Part shown: positions 1 through 5,209 of the stretch, in pieces
Position numbering within the stretch: the stretch's first letter is position 1
How the letters are laid out: every line of letters begins with the position of its first letter
Source of the DNA: a virus
Length of the DNA stretch: 21,889 bases
Strand: one strand, 5' to 3'
IMG/VR virus record: IMGVR_UViG_3300030389_004897
Coordinates: 1 to 21,889 of that record
Notes under the pieces: generated by a model
Seen by the model: the letters and a program-made list of their open reading frames with translations, nothing else
What the model was told of the DNA's origin: nothing
The model's database searches: none
Translations under genes and position numbers: made by a program

Positions 1-2
1 AG

Positions 3-350
3 ATTACTAAGATTGCTAAATGGAAAAAATTTAAATCACCATTACCAATTATTCAACAAGGTAAACCTGTAAATGATTTAATTTTAATTTACAATGGTAT
101 GGTTGATATTTTAGTCAATGATAACAAAGTAGCTGAATTAAAAGATGGTCAGTTTGTAGGAGAGATGTCTTTTCTTACAGAGAAACCAGCTACTGCTACT
201 TGTAAAGTCGCACATACTACGGAGTGTTTAGTTTGGCCACAAAAAGATTTTAAAGATTTGTTGAAACGAAATCCCTCTTTATATTTCACAATACAATCAC
301 TTTTAAGTGAACAAGTATCTAACAATTTAGTTTCAAGTTCTCAAAAATAA
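3..350 (+). CDS. Cyclic-nucleotide-binding-fold (CRP/PKA-regulatory-like) protein, 5' truncated by window
   Basis: The reading frame is open from base 3 to the TAA at 348-350, so the first in-frame ATG (99) is internal and the true start lies outside the window. The 115 visible residues look like the second half of a cNMP-binding beta-roll: a Gly turn (YNGMVDILV), then KDGQFVGEMSFLTEKPATAT, which lines up with the phosphate-binding cassette (GE...PRxAT in CRP and PKA regulatory subunits), then a C-helix region. The Gly-Glu pair is present, but the arginine that normally contacts the cyclic phosphate is Ala (PATAT). No helix-turn-helix follows; the protein ends soon after the C-helix, so it is not a complete CRP-type transcription factor. 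Ligand and role are unknown; binding of a different ligand or a purely structural role are both possible. Confidence 0.75.
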   Translation: MTKIAKWKKFKSPLPIIQQGKPVNDLILIYNGMVDILVNDNKVAELKDGQFVGEMSFLTEKPATATCKVAHTTECLVWPQKDFKDLLKRNPSLYFTIQSLLSEQVSNNLVSSSQK

Positions 351-353
351 TGC

Positions 354-382
354 TTGACTTAATGGTTATTTATTTGTATATT
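354..382 (+). promoter_or_regulatory. Predicted sigma70-type promoter (TTGACT, 17 bp, TATATT)
   Basis: TTGACT at 354-359 and TATATT at 377-382 are separated by exactly 17 bp and lie just after the stop of the preceding gene. One base in each hexamer differs from the bacterial housekeeping consensus. Transcription would start near 389-391 and give a leader of about 125 nt before the ATG at 516. It would drive the small-gene operon that begins at 516, possibly reading into the late sigma gene. The AT-rich background makes chance -10 matches easy; the correct -35 and spacing are what support the call. Confidence 0.55.
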
Positions 383-432
383 ATATTGGATAATTAAATA
401 GGTTATCGTTCTCAAAGAATTGAATCTCATTT

Positions 433-482
433 ATAAGAGGTTCTTATGGGGCATAGTTCTTTCTTCCTTTCTTCTATGCCCC
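433..482 (+). promoter_or_regulatory. Two adjacent hairpins in the 5' leader of the 516 gene
   Basis: Hairpin 1 pairs ATAAGA (433-438) with TCTTAT (442-447) around a GGT loop. Hairpin 2 starts at the next base: GGGGCATAG (448-456) pairs perfectly with CTATGCCCC (474-482) around a 17-nt loop made only of C and T (457-473). The bases that follow (TAAAATTT) are not a clear U-tract, so a standard intrinsic terminator is not the best reading. The 10-mer ATAAGAGGTT occurs at 433-442 and again at 502-511, where it contains the Shine-Dalgarno of the gene at 516, so TCTTAT could pair with either copy. A cis-regulatory leader is an inference; the pairings are seen directly. Confidence 0.5.
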
Positions 483-515
483 TAAAATTTAAACAATAAT
501 AATAAGAGGTTAACG

Positions 516-752
516 ATGAAAAATAAGAAAATAGATCTTTCCCAATTCGAACTATCAGCAGATGATAAAAGACAAATGAAGTCTATGGACAAACTGTCAT
601 CATCTACTCCTAACTATAAAGAAAACAAGAGAGTTAATCTTGATTACTTTAATGAAGGTGAATTAGATGATACTGCTGTTAATGATTACTCCGAATGTGA
701 TGGTCATGAAGACTTAAAAACATTAGGTGATATTGGAATGGACGTATATTAA
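516..752 (+). CDS. Small acidic phage protein of unknown function
   Basis: A 78-residue ORF starts at ATG 516 behind a good ribosome site (AGAGG at 505-509, 6 nt away). The protein is highly charged and polar, with a Lys-rich start (MKNKKIDLSQFEL) and an Asp/Glu-rich second half (EGELDDTAVNDYSECDGHED). I see no membrane segment, no cysteine cluster and no motif that I recognise. It is the first gene after the predicted promoter at 354-382 and the structured leader, so it probably heads the operon leading to the late sigma gene. Small acidic early or middle phage proteins are often host-takeover factors, but nothing in this sequence shows that. Confidence 0.6.
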   Translation: MKNKKIDLSQFELSADDKRQMKSMDKLSSSTPNYKENKRVNLDYFNEGELDDTAVNDYSECDGHEDLKTLGDIGMDVY

Positions 753-816
753 AAACTTAAAATCTTAATACTTAAATATAAGTGATTTGGTTAGGTGGCA
801 GACTATTTATGAATAT

Positions 817-1149
817 ATGGAACAAAAAGAAACAAATAACGAACAAATCATTAAAGTATTATCTTTCATAATGACTAGATTAGATACTTTGGAGATTGAG
901 CAATCAAGACACAAAGAAATGTTCTATAAAGTTCGTAAGAACTTGACGGATGCTAATGACTTGATTAATCAAATACTTGATGTATTGGAGATAGAAAATC
1001 CAGAGTTGTATAGCAAAACTATGGAACAATATCAAAATAGTCATATGAAAGATTTGGTTTCCACATTAGATAAACATATAGAAGAACTTGATAATTTAAG
1101 TGATGATGAAGTTCTTGAACTATTAATGCAAATTGTAGGAGATGCTTAA
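817..1149 (+). CDS. Small coiled-coil phage protein of unknown function
   Basis: 110 residues are predicted from ATG 817. The frame is open further upstream to a TTG at 787, but the residues this would add (LVRWQTIYEY) do not look like the rest of the protein, so ATG is preferred; neither start has a convincing ribosome site at the right distance. The sequence is rich in Glu, Lys, Leu, Ile and Asn with heptad-like spacing (NEQIIKVLSFIMTRLDTLE), and should be mostly helical, probably coiled coil. The acidic C-terminus (NLSDDEVLELLMQIV) is also helical. The stop overlaps the next ATG (TAATG) and its last codons hold the ribosome site for that gene (AGGAG at 1137-1141). Function unknown. Confidence 0.6.
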   Translation: MEQKETNNEQIIKVLSFIMTRLDTLEIEQSRHKEMFYKVRKNLTDANDLINQILDVLEIENPELYSKTMEQYQNSHMKDLVSTLDKHIEELDNLSDDEVLELLMQIVGDA

Positions 1150-1295
1150 TGATAAACTCAGAGATGATTCTCTTCTTAGAGGATTTAAAGGCTTTGTTAT
1201 TAGAAATAGATACACACCATGAAGAAGACCAAAACGAGATACTTATAGAAGTCATAGATTTAATAGACGATAAAATTATCGAACTAGAGTCATAA
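1149..1295 (+). CDS. 48-residue acidic helical microprotein
   Basis: The ATG at 1149 overlaps the stop of the upstream gene (TAATG) and has a textbook ribosome site, AGGAG at 1137-1141, 7 nt away. Translation gives 48 residues ending at TAA 1293-1295. The sequence is amphipathic and acidic (MINSEMILFLEDLKALLLE at the N-terminus, DLIDDKIIELES at the C-terminus) with two adjacent His in the middle, so one or two helices are expected. The next gene starts at the following base. No function is evident. It fills the gap between 1149 and 1296 and is the kind of gene that length cut-offs miss. Tight coupling and the strong ribosome site are the main evidence that it is expressed. Confidence 0.6.
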   Translation: MINSEMILFLEDLKALLLEIDTHHEEDQNEILIEVIDLIDDKIIELES

Positions 1296-1586
1296 TTGTT
1301 ACATTACATAATTACAATCATATTAGGAATTGTTGCGACCTTTTTTGGGGTGGTAATTTTCTATGCATTACGCCGTATAAACTCATACGAAAACATAATA
1401 CTAAACATAAGCAATACAGTAGAATCAATAAAACTTCAACTTAAAGTAATAGATGATAAAGGTACATTTGAATCCGATGATGAAGTTGGTTTTTTCTTTA
1501 AAGAGATAAAACAACTTGGAAAAGACTTAGACAATTTATTTGAAACCGAGGTTGAAGAAAATGAAAAAGAGACGAAAGAAAAGTAA
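1296..1586 (+). CDS. Small single-span membrane protein with TTG start
   Basis: A 96-residue frame begins at TTG 1296, the base after the preceding TAA; the frame contains no ATG, so a non-AUG start is needed. Residues about 4-24 form one hydrophobic helix (HYIITIILGIVATFFGVVIF) followed by LRR, which suggests N-outside/C-inside orientation. The remaining 70 residues are charged and helical, ending in an EVEENEKETKEK tail. The 3' end overlaps the late sigma gene by 26 nt and contains its ribosome site. Small inner-membrane phage proteins can act in lysis timing, superinfection exclusion or membrane remodelling; none is shown here. It has no catalytic motif and does not look like a full holin set. 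Confidence 0.55.
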   Translation: MLHYIITIILGIVATFFGVVIFYALRRINSYENIILNISNTVESIKLQLKVIDDKGTFESDDEVGFFFKEIKQLGKDLDNLFETEVEENEKETKEK

Positions 1587-2268
1587 AGTTTATTTTGGTA
1601 CGCCAGTACATGATGCTATTGTAAGATATAATCATTGTGATAATCCCTTAGAAAAAAACAAAATTTATACTGAGGAGATACATGCAGCATTTCTTAAGTT
1701 AGCAGAAAATATAATTAATACTTTCAAGTTTAGTTATTTTACTTATGGATTTAGAGACTTACAAGAAGAGGTTGTTTCTAACCTTGTTCTTAACATGCAC
1801 AAATTTGATGAAACAAAGGGGAGTAAAGCTTTTAGTTATTTTTCTGTGGTAGCAAAAAATTATCTTATCTTAAATAATAATGCTAACTACAAAAAGATGA
1901 AGATACATGACGACATAGATGTTTTATATGATCACGGTCACGATGATGAAGTTATAAATAAAAATCCATCATCTGATGTATTTAAAAAGACTATTGATTA
2001 TTTTGACCAAAATATAGAAAGACTCTTTCCAAAAGACCAAGACAGAGAAATTGCTGAGTCTATATTATATCTTTGTAGAAACAAAGATAACATAGATAAC
2101 TTTAATAAGAAAGCAATCTATATAATGATTCGTGAGATGACAGATGTTAAAACATCTAAAATAACTCAGATTACGAATACATTTCGTAAAATATATCCTA
2201 AAATCCAAGAAGAAGTGCTTACAAGAGGTCACATAGATAACCTAAGATATACAGGTTCTTTAGTGTAA
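1561..2268 (+). CDS. gp55: T4 gp55-like late-transcription sigma factor
   Basis: 235 residues are predicted from ATG 1561, which has GAGG at 1548-1551 (9 nt away); a TTG at 1540 in the same frame is less likely. After a Lys/Arg-rich start, residues about 40-105 resemble sigma region 2 as found in T4 gp55: NTFKFSYFTYGFRDLQEEVV, then the block KFDETKGSKAFSYFSVVAKN, where T4 gp55 has NFDETKYKNPHAYI. gp55 family proteins bind the host RNA polymerase core and direct it to short -10-type late promoters without a -35 element. T4 gp55 is 185 residues, so this one is longer, with an extended C-terminal helical half. I see no obvious hydrophobic clamp-binding tail. The gene overlaps the membrane-protein gene by 26 nt and lies just upstream of the baseplate genes it presumably activates. 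Confidence 0.8.
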   Translation: MKKRRKKSKVYFGTPVHDAIVRYNHCDNPLEKNKIYTEEIHAAFLKLAENIINTFKFSYFTYGFRDLQEEVVSNLVLNMHKFDETKGSKAFSYFSVVAKNYLILNNNANYKKMKIHDDIDVLYDHGHDDEVINKNPSSDVFKKTIDYFDQNIERLFPKDQDREIAESILYLCRNKDNIDNFNKKAIYIMIREMTDVKTSKITQITNTFRKIYPKIQEEVLTRGHIDNLRYTGSLV

Positions 2269-2282
2269 TATTGTAACCATAC

Positions 2283-2292
2283 TATATTTATA
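2283..2292 (+). promoter_or_regulatory. Candidate late promoter -10 element (TATATTTATA)
   Basis: The 10-mer TATATTTATA lies in the 27-bp gap after the late sigma gene and is repeated exactly at 19673-19682 in another intergenic gap. T4-type late promoters consist of a single AT-rich -10 box near TATAAATA. Transcription from this box would start at or next to the ATG at 2296. The sequence background is very AT-rich, so the match is only suggestive. Confidence 0.3.
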
Positions 2293-2295
2293 TGT

Positions 2296-2694
2296 ATGGA
2301 CAATGATATAAAAATATTCGGTGACAAAAACTTCTCGGATTTATCCCAAGAGATATATGAGAATAACAAGTTAAAGAAAACTCAAATCGACTTGTTAATC
2401 CAAGAGGTACATGGTTACATACAAGGTATTGAAGATATTGCAATAGTAGGTCCTATTATCAAGGAACTAATGGATGTGGGTATCAAAAATGATGACAACC
2501 TTGTCAAACTAGCCACTCTATATCAAAGAATAATGTCAAAACAAACCATTGATGAAAGTGGTGTTAGTTTATTATCTGATGAAGAGAAAGAACAACTTAT
2601 GGCTTCCCTCGAAGATGTTGCTGAGGACTTACAAAAGAAGAAAGACGACATTATTGATATGACTGAGATAAGACAAAAGTATGGTGACTCATAA
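2296..2694 (+). CDS. Conserved small phage protein, possible late-transcription accessory factor
   Basis: 132 residues, predicted helical and acidic. The central stretch IKNDDNLVKLATLYQRIMSK and the preceding YENNKLKKTQIDLLIQEV look like a conserved family that I associate with marine T4-like phages, next to late-transcription or baseplate genes. Its place directly after the gp55-like sigma makes a gp33-type co-activator role conceivable, but I cannot show the RNA-polymerase or clamp-binding motif, so function is left open. No Shine-Dalgarno precedes the ATG; the upstream 15 nt are all A/T plus one C and one G. Its stop overlaps the spike gene start (TAATG at 2692-2696), which couples it to the structural genes. 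Confidence 0.6.
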   Translation: MDNDIKIFGDKNFSDLSQEIYENNKLKKTQIDLLIQEVHGYIQGIEDIAIVGPIIKELMDVGIKNDDNLVKLATLYQRIMSKQTIDESGVSLLSDEEKEQLMASLEDVAEDLQKKKDDIIDMTEIRQKYGDS

Positions 2695-3929
2695 TGTCTT
2701 TAGGTAGAATTTTTGATGATTTATCAACTAAAACTATAGAATTTAATTTAGGTTTTGTTAATAAGGTTTTTTTAAGTCAAACCGATAAACAAGACGAAGA
2801 AACACAATCGTCTCAGATGGTTGAGTTGAAACCTTTTAACACAACACTACCTACTATTCACCGAAAAGTAAAAGCTAGACCTTTATTTAGAGGCATAAGT
2901 GATTCGATAACGAGGGGTGATATCGTGTTATTTACCTTGATATCAAAAAAGTTTTATTACATGGGTCCTTTGAATACTTTTAATAATCCTAATTTTTCAT
3001 TTGCTAATTTTTATAGCAGTAAATTAGAAAGTAGAGGTTTTGATAAAAAAGATGATGTTGATATAAAGTCAGGCTATGGAACTGATTATCCATTTGATAG
3101 AGTAAAAAAATTAGGGAAAAGAAGAAATGAAACTATAGATTTGTTAGGAGACAATGAAACGTCTAAACACTCCGATTTAATATTAGAAGGGAGACATGGT
3201 AATGGTATTAGAATCGGTTCGAGAAGTGTATTTCCAAATTTAAATATAAGTAATAACAACACAAATACAGAAGAAGGATTAAGCAGAGGTTCAATAGTAT
3301 CCATGTTGTCAAATGGCTCTTTAGAAGAAAACTTTACTCTTAATAGTGGATTTAGATTATCAGCTGATTTACTATTAGAAAATGATAATCCACTTTTTAA
3401 ATTAAATTTAGGTAATGATAATACAGAAGAAGTGTTTAATTATGACTATGGTAAATTAGATGAAGAAACTACATTCAATCAAATAATAATAGCTTCTGAT
3501 AAAATAACATTTGATGCCAGAGATCCACAAGGAGATTTTACTGTATCATCGCAGAGAAATATAAACTTTGGTGCGAAAAAGAATTTCACATTAAACAATC
3601 AAGGTAACTCAGTTATTAATTCTGGTAATATTTATTTAGGAGTACCAGCAAAGTCTAAAAAAGAACCGTTGGTATTAGGTGATGAACTGAGAACATTATT
3701 ATTAGATATTATGACTATATTACAAGATTCACGAGCATTAGTTCAAGGAGTTCCGATTCCACTTGTTGATGATAGCTCTGCACCGATGTTTCAAAGAATA
3801 CAAAATTTAATTACTGAACTACAACCAAGAACTGAAGGTGATAATGAATTTTCAAATGACGGACCTAAATTTATGAGTCATCATCATTACATAGAAATAA
3901 ACAATAGGGAACAAAATAATGAAGGTTAA
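2694..3929 (+). CDS. Baseplate central spike/hub protein with OB-fold (gp5-like, no lysozyme)
   Basis: 411 residues. Residues about 58-105 (KARPLFRGISDSITRGDIVL, then the FYYMGPL turn) look like the N-terminal OB-fold of phage spike proteins of the gp5/Gp138/VgrG type. The LILEGRHGNGIRIGS block around residues 163-177 precedes repetitive beta-strand sequence; residues about 270-325 (FDARDPQGDFTVSSQRNINF followed by INSGNIYLG) fit a beta-helical spike. It then has a helical segment (LGDELRTLLLDIMTILQDSR) and a His-rich end (FMSHHHYIEINN). T4 gp5 carries a lysozyme domain between OB-fold and spike; none is visible here. It overlaps the preceding gene by 1 nt and the next by 11 nt. Assignment rests on pattern recognition, and exact equivalence with gp5 is inferred. 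Confidence 0.65.
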   Translation: MSLGRIFDDLSTKTIEFNLGFVNKVFLSQTDKQDEETQSSQMVELKPFNTTLPTIHRKVKARPLFRGISDSITRGDIVLFTLISKKFYYMGPLNTFNNPNFSFANFYSSKLESRGFDKKDDVDIKSGYGTDYPFDRVKKLGKRRNETIDLLGDNETSKHSDLILEGRHGNGIRIGSRSVFPNLNISNNNTNTEEGLSRGSIVSMLSNGSLEENFTLNSGFRLSADLLLENDNPLFKLNLGNDNTEEVFNYDYGKLDEETTFNQIIIASDKITFDARDPQGDFTVSSQRNINFGAKKNFTLNNQGNSVINSGNIYLGVPAKSKKEPLVLGDELRTLLLDIMTILQDSRALVQGVPIPLVDDSSAPMFQRIQNLITELQPRTEGDNEFSNDGPKFMSHHHYIEINNREQNNEG

Positions 3930-4347
3930 TATATTTAAGAAGTTAATAAGAGAAGTAGTAAGAGAAGAGTTAGATTATAAATTTTCTGCACTTGAAAAAA
4001 AGTTAGATGAAGTGTTAGTTAGCTCTAATTCTAATAGTATAGTAGAAGATAGAACATCACAACTTACCGCATCTCAAACTAAAAAAACAAATACTCAGTC
4101 ACGAGTTCCGACTCCAACATTACCATCAACCAATACTGCATTAACAAAAGATGCAATATTAAATGATATTCTTGCTGAAACAGCAGCAAATGATGATTGG
4201 AAAAAAATAACCGAAGAACCACAAGTTCAATCTGTAACAGAAAATACTCAAGGATTACCTGAACATCTGGCAAATGCTCTTAACAAAGATTATACACAAG
4301 TAATGCAAAAAGTAGAAGAAAAGGCAAAGTTTAAGAATGGGGCTTAA
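3919..4347 (+). CDS. Small coiled-coil phage protein between spike and wedge genes
   Basis: 142 residues; the ATG lies inside the end of the spike gene, with AGGGA at 3906-3910 (8 nt away). The N-terminus (MKVNIFKKLIREVVREELDY, then a Lys/Glu-rich stretch to about residue 35) is a strongly amphipathic helix and likely coiled coil. Residues about 40-80 are Ser/Thr/Pro-rich and probably disordered; the C-terminal 60 residues are mixed and polar (LPEHLANALNKDYTQVMQK). I recall similar N-termini in marine phage proteins found next to spike genes, but know no function. Position suggests an assembly factor or minor baseplate part. It overlaps the next gene by 11 nt. Confidence 0.6.
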   Translation: MKVNIFKKLIREVVREELDYKFSALEKKLDEVLVSSNSNSIVEDRTSQLTASQTKKTNTQSRVPTPTLPSTNTALTKDAILNDILAETAANDDWKKITEEPQVQSVTENTQGLPEHLANALNKDYTQVMQKVEEKAKFKNGA

Positions 4348-4672
4348 AACAGATATATTTGATGCTTTAAAAAAGAATATTGAACCTAGCAATCCTGGCG
4401 AAAATTATGAATTTAACGATGGGGGAAAATTAGATACTTTAGCACAAGACTTGACTAATGCTATTGTAAATTTTATTCAGGCTCAAACATTTACTATCAC
4501 AAAGTTGAATGCTACTCAGCTAAATGTTCCTGTAATAACTCCGGTAGGACCAGGAACGGCAGCTAAGGTAACAGTAAAGGTAGATGAAAATAGTCAAGCT
4601 GTTGATAACCCATTAAGTGGAGCAGAGTCTATAACAAGTGAAGTTAAATTAAAAAGAGTCATAGGGGTTTAA
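4337..4672 (+). CDS. Small phage baseplate-region protein, function unknown
   Basis: 111 residues. A helical N-terminal half (GLKTDIFDALKKNIEP, then LDTLAQDLTNAIVNFIQAQT) is followed by a beta-type half containing PVITPVGPGTAAKVTVKV. The helix followed by a Pro/Gly-rich turn and beta strands recalls small proteins found beside phage spikes, but no PAAR or other spike-tip motif is present. It overlaps the preceding gene by 11 nt and ends 1 nt before the gp25-like gene, so it is translated as part of the baseplate cluster. A minor hub component or chaperone is a reasonable guess; the sequence does not decide. Confidence 0.55.
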   Translation: MGLKTDIFDALKKNIEPSNPGENYEFNDGGKLDTLAQDLTNAIVNFIQAQTFTITKLNATQLNVPVITPVGPGTAAKVTVKVDENSQAVDNPLSGAESITSEVKLKRVIGV

Positions 4673-4673
4673 G

Positions 4674-5192
4674 ATGCCAATACTAGACAGAAGAAAAGAT
4701 AGATTTGTAGAAGACCAAGATACAAGAGTGTCTGTAGGAATTGACTTTCCTTTTGGTAGAGTTCCAAATGGCGATGGATATTTTAAAACTACAAAGACAA
4801 CCATAGATGCTATAAAAAACAATATCAAACTTCTTTTACAAACTAATCAAGGTGAAAGATTATTTCAACCAAACTTAGGGATGAATTTAAGAAACCTTTT
4901 GTTTGAACCCATGACTGAAGAATTAACAATACAAATAGAAAATAATATTGTAGATGTGTTTGAAAGATGGCTGCCTTTTGTCGAGTTAAGAAATATAAAT
5001 GTAGAAAGAAGAAACGAAGCAAATCAAACAAAAATTAATATAGAATTTAATATAAGAAGAGCACCTAATAGTTTAGAAAGTGTCATAGTTGCATTTAATG
5101 GAGCTGGTGGTGGGAGTTCTACTAGTGTTGGAGGTGGTGCTTCTAGCGGTGGAGTTTCTACAGGCGGCGCTAGTGGTGGTGGTGGTTATTAA
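4674..5192 (+). CDS. gp25: gp25-like baseplate wedge protein with glycine-rich tail
   Basis: 172 residues with AGGGG at 4663-4667, 6 nt upstream. Residues about 35-140 match the T4 gp25/TssE (GPW_gp25) family: TTIDAIKNNIKLLLQTNQGE, the FQPNLGMNLRNLLFEPMTEE segment (T4: FDPEFGCDLSDQLFENMTP), then a helix and two beta strands. gp25 sits at the wedge core and helps start sheath assembly. Where T4 has the family hallmark EPR (YEPRI), this protein has LPF (residues 100-102, RWLPFV). T4 gp25 is 132 residues; here the fold ends near residue 140 and about 31 residues of nearly pure Gly/Ser/Ala/Val/Thr follow, ending SGGGGY. The tail is unusual and its end resembles the end of the 8241-10331 protein. 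Confidence 0.88.
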   Translation: MPILDRRKDRFVEDQDTRVSVGIDFPFGRVPNGDGYFKTTKTTIDAIKNNIKLLLQTNQGERLFQPNLGMNLRNLLFEPMTEELTIQIENNIVDVFERWLPFVELRNINVERRNEANQTKINIEFNIRRAPNSLESVIVAFNGAGGGSSTSVGGGASSGGVSTGGASGGGGY

Positions 5193-5209
5193 CACATAGG
5201 AGATACTAA

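Noticed and set aside
99-350. ATG at 99 as the start of the first gene
   Set aside because: The frame is open to the window edge and the upstream residues continue the same beta-roll fold, so this Met is internal.
448-490. The GC-rich hairpin as an intrinsic terminator of the first gene
   Set aside because: The stem is good but the loop is 17 nt and the 3' side reads TAAAATTT with no clear U-tract; it also lies downstream of the predicted promoter start, within the leader of the next gene.
787-816. TTG 787 as the start of the coiled-coil gene
   Set aside because: An in-frame ATG at 817 exists and the added residues do not resemble the rest of the protein; kept as a possible alternative because neither start has a good ribosome site.
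1540-1560. TTG 1540 as the start of the late sigma gene
   Set aside because: ATG 1561 is in frame and has GAGG 9 nt upstream; the TTG has no ribosome site.
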